64,000 bases of DNA from Endomychus coccineus (taxonomy: Eukaryota; Arthropoda; Insecta; Coleoptera; Endomychidae), in contig OY294067.1 in assembly GCA_958510875.1 (NCBI GenBank), positions 59,160,039 through 59,224,038 of the forward strand, written 5' to 3'. A program made the translations under genes and the position numbers. The notes beneath the pieces are model-generated. The model was not told where the DNA came from. It saw only the letters and a program-made list of their open reading frames with translations, and did not search any database. Positions 9,001 to 19,200 of this stretch are shown in pieces; positions within the stretch are counted from its first letter, which is position 1; every line of letters starts with the position of its first letter.

Positions 9001-12000
9001 ATTAACATTTATGCTTTATATTTTAGTCTTTACGTACGTTTCGGTCTCACGACCATCATCAGAAGACTTATTACTTCAATAACCTGAGTACTTAGAGACT
9101 CTCGTAAATGTGGTCGTATTTGTTGATAGTTCTGCTAAATAGGAGATTTTTGATATTATACTATAACATTGCTGTGTTATAATTCCGATTTCATGTTTCT
9201 GTTCGTTTCGGCGACGTTGACATTTAAACGAAATTGGTGCGATAAGGACGCTTTGTGTTAATACAATTTGTTCTAAGTAATCCGGTTATTGAAGTAGTAA
9301 TCTTCTGATGATGGTCGTGAGACCGAAACGTACGTAAGGACTAAAATATAAAGCATAAGTGTCAATGTGACCTATTTCCCGAGAATTTATATATAATTCA
9401 TACCTGGGTCAAGAATCTTTATAGTATGTTTAGTGGATAGGGTGATTATTTCTCATTTATAGTGAATGTAATATTAGCTTAAGCTATATTTGTTATTATG
9501 GGTACATAATAAATTCATTCTGGGATTCAACAGTATTTTTGGTATTTTTATTCACTATTTCAGTAGAGAATTTAGTTGGTGTGCATGAGAATTCAATGTA
9601 ACTTAATTCTTTCAAATAATTAGTTTTCTATTATGACCTTTTTAACATATATTTTGCCTTGACTAAATAGCCTCGCCTCTAATTTTGAATTTGAAATTAA
9701 TAATGAGAAAATTGTCCTTATTGAGTAAAGAATAACTGTTATTAGTAAATAAGAAAACTCGACTCTTGCAATTAGTAATGTGAGAGTATCCATATTTACG
9801 TGTTTAAATAAATCAAAACTACTTAACATTTTTCTGTTACCAATTCAAATAACTATACTCAGCTCAGCTCCTATACTGAATCCATTCTTACGATGAGAAT
9901 AATAGTATCCTGGTATTTTGAGAAGCATTATATAATATTTTTATTATAGGCTAGTTCCCTATATTTAAAAGGAGCTGAGATGGAAAAAGCAGGAAAATTA
10001 TATGAAGCTATACGATACTATCGTCGTGCTATACAACTTGTACCTGATATAGAAGTTAAATTGTACAATTTATCTAGACTATCTAAAGAACCTGAATATG
10101 ATGAAAACTCTGAAGAGGGTTCGTTACATAATATCCATTTGATCGTATTCAACTAAATCGACAATTTTCAGAACCGAATGAAGAGATTACTTGTAGTGAT
10201 GAAGATTCAAGTGATCCAGATGACAGTGTACTATTACAGAGAATTAAACGAAAAATGTTGAGAAAATCTTCGATATGTACTCCTGAATTTGTATTAAGGG
10301 TTGGTTGAATTTTAATTTTAAATATTGACTTGATCAAATCATTGGTGGCGATATAACTTTGATAATTAGGTTGGATTTCGGTTCGCCTTGTTAAATGACA
10401 AATTTATGGTGTTTGATACTACAAGGTTGGTTCAAAAAAGTTGACCTTGACAAATTGCGTGAAATTATTTGATTTTTTGAATCATTGCTTAGTTTTTATG
10501 TTATTGCTTTAGAGTTAGTATGTGTTCTTTAATTTCCATGTGATTGGTGATTTAAGGGGACATATTGACAAATTCTAATTTTAATCAAAACTTCTATGCA
10601 AAGTCACCATATTTTATAATATGTGGTTATCTGGGTCAAAAGTTATTGTAAATCAATTAATAACAATTTTTACTCGAATGTCAAAGTGATGAGTACATTT
10701 TTCTTAAATTATCTAAGATTTGTGCATTATATTCACTTTAAGGTCGCAGTTAGTCGTCATTATTACACAACTGGGGAAAATACTTGGAGATAACTAGGGT
10801 TAATACACACATTGAAAAAATAATGTCAAGTTATTTTTCGAGCAGACCTTGTATTATGTGAAATAGCAAGACTAATATTTCTGAAGAGTTTTGATTTTAT
10901 CTCCATTAGGTTCTCCAATTCAAATTTGATAGTAGTAAATCTTGAAGGAAGAAACGTTACGTACTAGATACATATCCCTTTTTGAAGTTATTATAGTTTG
11001 TCTCTTTTGAAACTGAAACAGTTTTTCAGATTTTTATTTTGTTCTTGAGCGAATTAATATTCTAATGAATCTTATAAATGAAAACTCGATAAAATTCACT
11101 GAGGTTTTTATTCTATAAAAAGTGTTCATTGCTACTTTCAATTATCTAGTCCTACCATGACATTTATACATGTTTGATAAGAATTCGCTCTGAACACTAG
11201 TGTATTTCAGAGGGGCTTATGTTTTAATAATTTGAACATTCAACATAATACAGAGAAATTGCTGTTATACCAATCCAAGATGTTGATACAATTAAGATAG
11301 TGCAAACATTTGCACTAAAACTGTTTTTGAGATACGTATTGAGTTTAAATCAGCGGTGTATAATGATTTAATAAGTACGAACGAGATTCGCCAAAGATGA
11401 GTATAGATGGGCGTTCTGTTCATAGCGCGCCTGTCAGACGTCTAGCTGGACCATATGAATGTTGCATCCGAAAACTTTATTTCATTCCAAGCTGTTGTGT
11501 GGTAAGCATAAAAGAATTATCTGAAGTTGGTGCTAGGAGTAGAATTGAATTGGAGTAGGTAATTTGAAGAATTCTATATTCAAAGAACAGATTTACGAGA
11601 TGTTAAAAATTCTCAAATCAGTCTATAACCGTGCTTCTATGGCGAGATACTGCCGTAATTGGAGTGATTGTCAGTAGGCTTGGGCGCATCGCATATTGTT
11701 AGTTCCCGCCCACTATAGCGCTTTCTTTGTTTCTCTTGTAGAACAAAATAAGTCTGGCTCGCCCTCATTCACAAGACTTGTTATACACCGCTGATAGAAA
11801 CTGAATCTGCATATACTATGAGAACATTTTGCTTAATTCGAAGACGCAATGTTGTATGAAACCGCAAGCGTAATCTAATTTAAACCATGATCACATCTGC
11901 CATAGTAACATGTTGTTTTCGTACGTAACATTGGCGCTTTGACGTCTCCACAGTGGTAGACTGACACCTTTCCTACAACTCTTTACAGAAACTAGTAAAA

Positions 12001-15000
12001 ATCCACTTGGGGATAATTAATCCATTCTGCCTCTGCCTCCTTCATTGCGGCTAACGCAGGGGTTGCTGTCTTTTTAAACTCATTAATATCAGTGCAAAGC
12101 CAAAATTGTTACAATGGGAAGCTTCCAATAAAATCAGCCGAATATGAGATCTCCTTCATCTCACTCAATCATTGTAAAAATTAAAGGCGAAAAAACATAC
12201 CTTTAACTCTGACGACCATTTTAGACGATGGAGACGATAACTACATCGATGACTCAACTGAGAACACTCAAAATTCACTGAAGAAAAAGAGTTGGTCGCT
12301 TTTTTTTGGACATTTTCATGTCATCCAATAACTTGGAATATATTTTTTCCAACACTCATATAAATACATACTTTCTACTTGTTTTACAAGTTCTTTTAAT
12401 CTCCTTCATAATTTCTATTTATTGGTAAATTTGTATTACGTTTACACGAAGTCGATTTTGATGCAATGATTTGATTTCTCCCCTGTAGCCTTTATTTGTT
12501 TCGTTTTACTGGATCTGAATCAGTATTGCTTCTGCAAATCTTAATACTCTGTATGAGCAATAAACAATGTTTGTTTAATATTAGGTTAATTGACATTGAT
12601 GTAAGTACATACTAGTCCAGGATGAATAATTAATAGCCTTATTTATTGTTTCCAAATCAGGGAAGCCATATTTCCTCACTCCCACTGGAAATAATCCTCT
12701 ATATATTAAGATGGCTAGTCTCTTCCGACTTAGATTTGAGATCTTTAGAAATGGTCTCTCGAGTTTGCAGAGGATTTTATGTTTGCTCTAGAGATCCGGA
12801 AATTTGGAGATCTGCTTGCACGCGGTAATTATATTGTGATAATATGGTTATATCAATTTCATAGTAATTTGTCTTTCAGAGTTTGGGGAGTACATTGTGG
12901 TAGCTCACCTGGGGAATATCAAAGTTGGAGAAGTATGTTCATTGATAGACCAAGACTACAATTCAATGGATGTTACATAAGTAAAACTACTTACATCAGG
13001 CATGGTGAAAACAGTTTCCAAGACCAATTTTATCGACCCTGGCATTTTGTTGGGTATTATCGATATTTCAGGTAACATTTGTTCAACATCTTAATAATCT
13101 AGAATATATGGTTTCCTCTTTGTATTATTTGACTAGATTGCCCTTGTTCTAACTAGGGCAGAATATATTTCAATTCTTCATTTTCCTCCTTTACCATTGA
13201 GTCGGATCTCTCTAATCCGAATTTTCCAAAACGACTATTTTATTCATTTCAATATTTTCCAATAATCCCTGGCAATATTGGTGTATTATATGGACATTTC
13301 ATCAAACTTCGAAGTAACTCCCAGAATGGCAATCTGCTATTCAGATCTTGGACATTGAATCTTATCTTTATAATATATTTTCAGGTTCTTTCCAGATGGA
13401 GTGGTTTTGATGTTAACTTCAGCTGAAGAACCTGTTCAATGTATCAATCAACTAAGATATAAAAATCCCAGAAGACCAGTATTAGCTGGTTACTACAGAT
13501 TAAAAGATGACAAAGTGAATATAGTGATACATAGACAAGAAAATGTGAAAGTACAGAATTTGAAAAAGAATATGAGGAGAAATCTGATGGAATCTGTTGA
13601 TCAAATGTTTCATATGGTAAATATTACAGTATTTTTATTAACAATTATATTAAATGCTAAGCTTACACATATTTAAAATTGTCTGACACGAATGTCACCA
13701 CAGATTAAGTATTAATACAGATATCAAACACTTGAAATGCATTGTGACTTAGCAGGTAGTTTCGTTGACCTTGAGTAGAAAAGTCCTTTAACTAACTTAC
13801 GGCTTGTTGCTAGGTGTACTGTTATTCCTATTTTTAGTTAGCATTACAGCCAAATCTTCTAGGAATCCATTTGTTTTAATGCATATAATTTAAAGCAAAT
13901 CTTTTTATAAACACTGCAATGAATTTAATGAAAAAGTATTGTGAATAACTGGAAGCACTTAGTATTGTGAATAACCGTATCTAAGAAAAATTCTCATCTA
14001 TTTTTGCTCAAAAGTTACCAAAAAGTCAAAAAACTCATCATTCAAGAGATTACGCCAAAGATTAAATCAAGTTTTCCGTGAAAAACAATAGACAGTAATT
14101 GTTTCATATACAAACAAGACCAATTCAAATATGTCAAGTTAGTTGAGTTGTCATCTGTGACAGCTTACAATAAATATTGTTAACTTCTTTGGCCTATTAA
14201 ACTGTATGTATGTAGGTACATAACCTCAACATTGCTTAGGGGATATTTCCTTTCAAAATTTTGAATGACACATTCAACATCACATTGTCCGTCGTTCAAA
14301 GACCATACGATATCGAAAGTAAAGTAATTGAAATCATTTTTGTCCAAGATCTCTTCAGAATGTGTGCTTGCTTCAGTAAGTTGTACAGGATGGTTTTTGC
14401 TGAAGTCAAATATTGAGATTCTCGACAATACATTAATATCTTCTATAAAGTATGCAATATTCGTCACAATCAACTAACGTTTTCCTAATCGAATAATATT
14501 TGTCATAATATGGTGCACTCTAAAAAATAAGGTTTATAGAACTGCTTCAACAAGAAGAGATCACCTAAAGGAAAAAATACAAAAACCTGTAGAGCTATAT
14601 CTAGAGAAGTACTGCAAAAAGCTAGTGCAGGAGGTAAGGAGATTGGAAAAATGTATTGATGTTGAAGGTCATATCGAAAACCTCTTATAGGAAGAGTATA
14701 TTTCAAAATAATGTCAGTTCTCAATTATTTTTTTTTCTATTTAAATTTATCAATTAAATTTACATTGCAATCTTATTTTTGGTAACCCATTGGCGTGATT
14801 TATTGAATGAGGCATTTTTGACTTTTTCGCCCTGAGGAAAAATATCTAGCTGTGAAAAAATATGTGTATATTCCTGGGGAAAATATTTCGGCTACGTCAT
14901 TACGGCCATTTTCGAACAATATTTTTTTTTCTCTTGGCTGCAAATTTACATCGGACCATAATATTTGCGATCCTAGGCCCAAAATGTACTTATTCTGTTT

Positions 15001-16142
15001 ACTTTTGAATCATCCTATACATAATGGTTGTTAACAGTCTTAGATACTTACGTTACAGTTGGGTAAACAAGAATTGTATGTACTTTCCTTTACGGGAATA
15101 TGATTCTGCAACCTTTTATAAAAACTGTATGAACCACCTTCAACCTTCACACATTTTTTCAAAAGGGGAAGAACAATTGACATTAGAAAACGACAATATT
15201 AATTGTTATTTATGCGTCCATAAACGGCAACGCTGGATTCAGATAATATACGCCAAGTGTAGGTTCTGTCCTCATAATAAACAATCCACGTGAGACACAT
15301 TACATGCAAGATTTATCATCTCTGATTCAACTGTTTCATTTTCCCCTCTTTGTGTATGCTACTATGAAACTTAAAAGGGTAGTGGAGTTGGAGACTCGAG
15401 ACTACCTGCTTCAAATAACCAGCATTGAAATAAGAATCTATCAATCACATTTTATTTTCATGCTCAGTTTCTGACTATAGTATCTGTAAAAATACCTTAC
15501 TTACATACATACTTTTAATATTTCACCTTATAGTTCAAATAACGACATTCCTCTCAATCGGTAAAATTCTTGTTGAGCCCTTTAAATGGCTCTATCCCAA
15601 CTGGGCTCTTTTTCATTTGAAAAACTTTTTTTTATTCATAGTTTTGTCTAAGGTATCTATCTAAACCCTCTTACTTTATTCACTTATAGGAATCATCTAT
15701 ATATATAGTGAAACTGCATTTAGAACAAAAACACATTATTTAACATGAAATATAAAGCTCTCAATAAAATCAACAAAAGTGCTTTCATTGATGAAAAAGC
15801 TTGTTCAGTTTGCAATAAAGCTCCTGATTTGAAAGTGGGATCTAAGCAATACTAATGTAACACAATATGTTTTGATATATTCATTTAAATATAAAGTAAT
15901 TTTGCAAAAATGCAAATAAGTGATATAAAAACCAATTGTCTGATTTTCAGGAGTTTCAAATTATGGGCCACGATAGGAAGAGACATGTCAGACTAATATG
16001 GACACTATATTCTATTATTACAAGAACTAGAAAAGGTGATGAAACCACCTCAACTTTCGATCTAGTAAATAATAAGTTTCCACCATTGTGGTTTTCGAGG
16101 GTGAGAAGTTACACAGCAGAGTCTGAGAGTCCATTACTATAA
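6048..16142 (+). CDS. FBXO9: F-box only protein 9 (complete, about 450 aa)
   Basis: Substrate receptor of an SCF ubiquitin ligase. Exons: 6048-6050, 6101-6205, 6257-6424, 9950-10118, 10172-10299, 12661-12824, 12880-13071, 13385-13616 and 15951-16142; all phases agree. Exon 1 contributes only the ATG, immediately before GTAGGT. Residues about 93-127 form the TPR-like helix pair ([18 protein letters not shown]). Residues about 195-245 are the F-box ([20 protein letters not shown]), which binds Skp1. The rest is the conserved FBXO9 C-terminal region ([50 protein letters not shown]). Length matches vertebrate FBXO9 (about 440 aa). The 53-bp intron 10119-10171 has a weak donor (GTTCGT); without it the frame breaks, so a 1-bp frameshift there is the alternative. 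Introns hold many transposons. Identity is very secure. Confidence 0.93.
6635..6963 (+). repeat. Diverged repeat block, left half (split by the 6964-7762 element)
   Basis: Segments such as CAATTGAAAAAGTAGGTGCT and TAATTTAGTGCTATGCATAA recur in diverged form at 7785-8400. The same repeat unit therefore lies on both sides of the long-TIR element inserted between them. No coding content is visible. It lies in FBXO9 intron 3. Confidence 0.5.
6964..7762. mobile_element. Long-TIR non-autonomous DNA transposon (about 800 bp)
   Basis: The ends are inverted repeats of roughly 60 bp starting ATACCGGGATATCAAAAAGT and including CTTGGTCAAGGGTGGTTGTG. Flanking TAA on both sides of the TACCGGG...CCCGGTA core would be a 3-bp target duplication. 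The interior has GC-richer sequence (CCGGGTCGAAAACGG, CGACGGCCC) and no transposase frame. A second copy lies at 37273-38284 in the opposite orientation. It lies in FBXO9 intron 3. Confidence 0.65.
7780..8400 (+). repeat. Imperfect tandem repeats in FBXO9 intron 3
   Basis: A unit containing AAAGTTCTATGCCAAACC, GAAAACTGCTATG and ATGGCTTCTAAGATG recurs at about 7790, 7855, 7975 and 8090 with growing divergence. It is followed by blocks resembling 6635-6790. No open reading frame follows the repeat. Confidence 0.55.
8156..8186. repeat. Short perfect palindrome (ATCAACGAGGTCTA stem)
   Basis: A 14-bp arm, ATCAACGAGGTCTA, is followed by TAC and its exact inverse. Related palindromes or half-sites occur at 31074-31086, 32529-32555 and 32796-32821. 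This one is in an FBXO9 intron. It could be the remnant of a very small foldback element. Confidence 0.6.
8878..8910 (-). ncRNA. Hammerhead-like motif, family 1 arm
   Basis: On the minus strand the core CTGATGA is followed by T, then an imperfect stem around GGCTA/TGGCT, then GAAA and GGTCC. The related locus near 42281 reads TTGATGAT-GGCTA-CTTGT-TAGCC-AAAA, where the same stem is perfect but the outer core is decayed. Hammerhead ribozymes are known in Penelope-like element termini. The extra T after CTGATGA is not in the standard core, so activity is uncertain. Confidence 0.35.
9025..9068 (-). ncRNA. Hammerhead-ribozyme-like fold, left arm of the family 2 element
   Basis: Read on the minus strand: stem I AGTCTT (9068-9063), CTGATGA (9062-9056), an unpaired T, stem II GGTC-GTGA-GACC, GAAA (9042-9039), short stem III within ACGTACGT (9039-9032), A at the cleavage position (9031), then AAGACT (9030-9025), which pairs perfectly with stem I. 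All three helices of a hammerhead are present. The single T between CTGATGA and stem II departs from the canonical core. Confidence 0.45.
9299..9342 (+). ncRNA. Hammerhead-ribozyme-like fold, right arm of the family 2 element
   Basis: The plus strand repeats the left-arm motif: CTGATGA (9305-9311), T, GGTC-GTGA-GACC, GAAA (9325-9328), ACGTACGT, then AAGGACT. Stem I is weaker here (four pairs with one G-T). The two motifs point in opposite directions within one element. Confidence 0.4.
10300..11350. other. FBXO9 intron 5, first part, nothing recognised
   Basis: AT-rich intronic sequence without coding similarity or clear inverted repeats that I can see. Confidence 0.4.
11351..11793. mobile_element. 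MITE with CAGCGGTGTATAA terminal repeats
   Basis: The left end CAGCGGTGTATAATG and the right end TTATACACCGCTG are inverse over 13 bp and 443 bp apart. The interior is GC-richer than the surroundings (GGGCGTTCTGTTCATAGCGC) and non-coding. CAG-type ends suggest a hAT-like derivative, but the flanking 8-mers do not match, so the class is unproven. It lies in FBXO9 intron 5. Confidence 0.5.
11794..12660. other. FBXO9 intron 5, last part, nothing recognised
   Basis: No coding similarity was seen. The stretch ends in a clear polypyrimidine/AG acceptor (TTTCCAAATCAG) for the F-box exon. Confidence 0.4.
14180..14473 (-). CDS. Unassigned open frame inside FBXO9 intron 8
   Basis: A 97-residue minus-strand frame with balanced composition ([19 protein letters not shown], then [20 protein letters not shown]). 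I do not recognise it with confidence. The order of an alpha/beta stretch ending in ISIFDF followed by a [13 protein letters not shown] segment faintly resembles NUS1-type cis-prenyltransferase subunits, but neighbouring exons were not found. It may be a pseudogene fragment, a nested gene exon, or chance. Confidence 0.22.
   Translation of the reverse strand: MIVTNIAYFIEDINVLSRISIFDFSKNHPVQLTEASTHSEEILDKNDFNYFTFDIVWSLNDGQCDVECVIQNFERKYPLSNVEVMYLHTYSLIGQRS
15024..15293 (+). CDS. Unassigned open frame with two CxxC pairs, in FBXO9 intron 8
   Basis: An 89-residue frame ends in [15 protein letters not shown] followed by [11 protein letters not shown], that is two C-x2-C pairs 14 residues apart, which could bind zinc. 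I do not recognise the family. No start context or splice partner was established. It may be a decayed transposon piece. Confidence 0.2.
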   Translation: MVVNSLRYLRYSWVNKNCMYFPLREYDSATFYKNCMNHLQPSHIFSKGEEQLTLENDNINCYLCVHKRQRWIQIIYAKCRFCPHNKQST

Positions 16143-16930
16143 TTGTCAGATTCATTTAAAATGTTCATCATCACATTTCAATTTCATAGTTTATATCGTT
16201 GTGAAATATTATGTAGTTTCTCAAATTCATATATTTTTAAGACTTTTGTTTCTAATGTTTGCACATTTCTGAAATGTACAAATTTATTAAAAAGTATGTT
16301 GAATTTTGGTTTTTTACTTTTCCAGAGAAACTATGAAACATCCCTTGCATGGAAAATTACAAATGTCTTCTTCAGTATATTGGAGTTTAAAACAACAACA
16401 AATGTCTTGAATTATTACAAAATGCTCATTTTCTGAGATACTTTGGCTAATAATGTCCATGTTAAACATGATGCTTTCCACTGCAACTTCGAGCAGGACA
16501 TTGTGGGAGTCCCCTTGCTAGGTGCAAAGGGATCTAGGGGTAAGGAACCTCACCAATTCCCGTCTTCATTACTAATAATAATGGACATATTAGACCTTAT
16601 TATTTGCAATCAAGAGGGGATTTGGTGAGATTCCTTACCCTTACCACGCTGGTGCTGCAAGCTTCTCGTGAATCGTGAGAATTGGAATGTAATAGTTTTC
16701 CAATAGGGGCACTACAAATTTTGAAGTGAAAACTTCTTTAGGCGCGTTGAGCTATTTCAGATGGGGGTAAAACCATGAGTCCGTCACGTAGTCACGCTGT
16801 AGCTATATATATATATTAGGTATTATGTATACTGCTGCGTGCGCAACTACTCGGGTCAGGCATCAGGCAGTCTCTCTATACGCTTACATACGTGTGCATT
16901 TCTGAGTCGGATACTCGACGTTATTCATTT
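16143..16930 (+). other. FBXO9 3' flank with an imperfect hairpin
   Basis: After the FBXO9 stop the sequence is non-coding. At 16537-16565 and 16611-16640 there is an imperfect inverted repeat (GGTAAGGAACCTCACCAA against the inverse of TTGGTGAGATTCCTTACC) with a loop of about 45 bases. It may be a small MITE or a 3'-UTR structure. Confidence 0.4.
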
Positions 16931-16944
16931 ACTCAATCCTCGTG

Positions 16945-17680
16945 CTGACGAAAGTTATATTTTTATTGAATTTATTAATTGTACATTGTGTACTTAGTAT
17001 CGTATCTACGTGCAAGGTTTTAAATATTGTAAATATAATTCTGGTCATAAGAATATAACATCAGTGTATATTTCACAACTGTCAGCATTTCAATCAACAA
17101 TTATATACATTTTTATATTTTATAATAAAAAACGTATAATGGACGGTACAATCCCTGTAAAGAGTATGAATGTAACCCGATAGTCATAATAAATACACAT
17201 TTTATTTTCAAAACATCATTTATTGATATTTACATCGAATGTAAATGAAAGTAATGTTAAACAGCATTGGTCCGAATTGAAGATGTCTACGGATGGTGGT
17301 AAAAGAAAACATCTTCAATTCGGACCAATGAACATTGAACAAATAATCTAAAAAGAAACGCAAAATGTAAACATTTCCATCAAATGTCAGTATGATCGTA
17401 AATTACACCACAAATAATTATTTGTACTTTCGTATTAGTAGTATTACTTATACACATCACTAATGTTATATTCTTATGACAAGAATTATATTCACAATAT
17501 TTAAAACCTAGCACTTAGATACAATACTAAGTACACAATGTACAATTAATAAATTCAATAAAAATATAACTGTTCATACTCTACAGGGATTGCACCGCCC
17601 ATTATACGTTTTTTATTATTAAATATAAAAATGTATAAAATCGTTGATTGAAATGCAGACAGTTGTGAAAACTAAAGAAA
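16945..17680. repeat. Rearranged inverted-repeat region
   Basis: Block A (about 16958-17065, including TTTATTGAATTTATTAATTG and AGAATATAACATCAGTG) and block B (about 17066-17172, including AAAAACGTATAATGGACGG) both recur in inverted form. Inverted A is at about 17445-17572 and inverted B at 17573-17670. The order is A-B then inverted A then inverted B, so it is not a simple palindrome. No open frame is present. Confidence 0.55.
17266..17332. repeat. Perfect hairpin, about 21-bp stem
   Basis: ATTGGTCCGAATTGAAGATG is followed about 25 bases later by its exact inverse. It sits in the centre of the rearranged repeat at 16945-17680. The size would suit a small RNA precursor, but a MITE origin is equally likely. 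Confidence 0.5.
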
Positions 17681-17893
17681 AAGTAATTATATTAATTTTC
17701 ATTTAAAAATAATAAAATTGTAATTTCGGATGCTACAATAATAGGCTCATTCAACATTTTTTTTTTATTTCATAATTCAGAAGTACTATACTCAAATAGT
17801 CTAACTACTAAAAAAAAAATTTTTTATTTACATGTTTACAGCCTAAAATTAATATTTGATATCCGTGCGCGTCTAAACGAGGCGCGGCTGATT

Positions 17894-18780
17894 GTGACGT
17901 CACTATACGTACGGTTGATGGGCGCCAGATAAGAGGTATTCGTTATTAGTCAACTCGGGTCAGTTTTCGTTGTGTGTTGACTATATGTATCGTGAATTTA
18001 CTGTCGTTTGATTTATAATGAGCGATAAAAAGAGTTTTCGCAAAAGTTGCTTGGTACCAGAGTGTAGGAATACATCTATAAATGCACCGGATAAGCTATT
18101 CATTTGTTTGCCTGCCAACCAGAAAGTAAGAAAAGCTTGGCAGCGTGCTATGCGTAGAACTGATTTTGTGTCTGACAAAGGATCGAGATACTGTTGCGAA
18201 GATCATTTTGATGTGAGCATATCAATATAATGAGGGCAAGTTTAATTTCTAATAAATCATTTTCATCACGTTGAAAAGGACATAGAGAATTACATGTATT
18301 TAAAAACCATGAAAAGTGGCAGAATACAAATGAAGCCAGGTGTAATATCGCATATTTTTAATTCCCAAAAAAACCGCACTTATTCACATAGTACCAAACC
18401 TAGGGAAGTATTCAAAAAACGGGAAAAACTAAACATTATGCAGACTTACATCACTGAAATTTCTGATAATGACTTGGCTGCTCTTAATGAAGACGCAGAA
18501 AGAGAAACTACTACTGCGACACAAACCGCGGATCGTGGTATTCAAGTGAATTTGCAGTGTTAGTATAGAAGAATACTTCTGATAAAATCTAGTGTTTACT
18601 TACCGTTGTAATTTTACTTCTTTCATTTCACTGCTAATAAAGTCCTTATTTTTGTTGAAATAGTCCATTACTATAAATATATCGACTTCTGGTAGATTAC
18701 CAGAATCAGCTTTCAATGTATACATTAAAAAAAAACAACACACTTCACCAACAGGATATGTGTGCGTATAGTGACGTCAC
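17894..18780. repeat. Inverted repeat pair flanking the THAP gene
   Basis: GTGACGTCACTATACG at 17894-17909 has its exact inverse at 18765-18780, about 870 bp apart, enclosing the THAP gene. Each contains the palindrome TGACGTCA, the consensus CREB/ATF site. They could be decayed transposon ends or regulatory sites; no target duplication was found. Confidence 0.45.
18018..18563 (+). CDS. Small THAP-domain protein (159 aa, two exons)
   Basis: Exon 1 (18018-18212) starts MSDKKSFRKSCLVPECRN and contains a full THAP zinc site: C-x4-C, the conserved W of KAWQRAM, and C-x2-H in CCEDHF. The donor GAT|GTGAGC joins a 66-bp intron to exon 2 (18279-18563), which continues DIENYMYLKTMK and RIQMKPGVISHIF, the conserved tail of THAP domains. 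A polar C-terminus with TATQTADRGIQ then ends. THAP domains bind DNA. Proteins like this are either transposase-derived host regulators or transposon remnants; no catalytic domain follows. The gene lies between 16-bp inverted repeats holding a TGACGTCA site (17894-17909, 18765-18780), which hints at a mobile origin. Confidence 0.7.
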
Positions 18781-19200
18781 GCGCTATTCTCGGTACTTTT
18801 TCAACAGCGCAACTTCAACTTGAATTATTTCAGTACAGGATAAAGCTATTGGTCTGAAATTTTTGTCAGTATATTAGGAGTCCAGACACTACAAGAAAAT
18901 CCATAAAAAGGTTATAATGTTGATTTCAGTGAACAACCCTATACAAAGATAACATAAAATAAATTGGTTACTTCATAATGTGAGTTTTCACTTCTGTCAG
19001 CAGTGCTCGGTGACTGTCCGTTTTTTTAATCACTCCATGAAAAAATCAAAGTATTAATGAATGAAGGAAAAATATCCACCATCCAATTGATGTTCATTAG
19101 ATTTTGACTTGAGAATATTTTCATAAGGGGGTAAACGAAAATAAATAGACTGAATAGTATCAACATTTACTTTATTATCTGTAGCAAATATAATATTATA

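Larger units (their letters stand above)
8965..9422. mobile_element. Snapback element, family 2, nested in family 1, with hammerhead-like arms
   Basis: The insert is flanked by a 12-bp duplication AGTATGTTTAGT (8953-8964 and 9423-9434). Its arms (about 8975-9085 and 9283-9395) are inverted copies that include AATTCTCGGGAAATAGGTCA and GTCTCACGACCATCATCAG. The right end carries an asymmetric tail (ATTCATACCTGGGTCAAGAA). A second copy sits at 49115-49857. The inverted dimer form plus tail resembles Penelope-like partial copies, but no protein is present to prove it. Confidence 0.6.
8839..9446. mobile_element. Snapback element, family 1, with hammerhead-like arms
   Basis: Outer ends are inverted repeats: AATCACCCTAATCCACTAAA at the left and the inverse of a near-identical sequence at the right. 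Each arm carries a GGCTACTTGG...GCTGAAA segment. After removing the nested element at 8965-9422 the sequence folds almost end to end. Similar termini occur at 19925-19990 and at 42280-42330, the latter following a Penelope-like coding relic. I infer that these are Penelope-like terminal sequences in head-to-head form. Confidence 0.5.
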
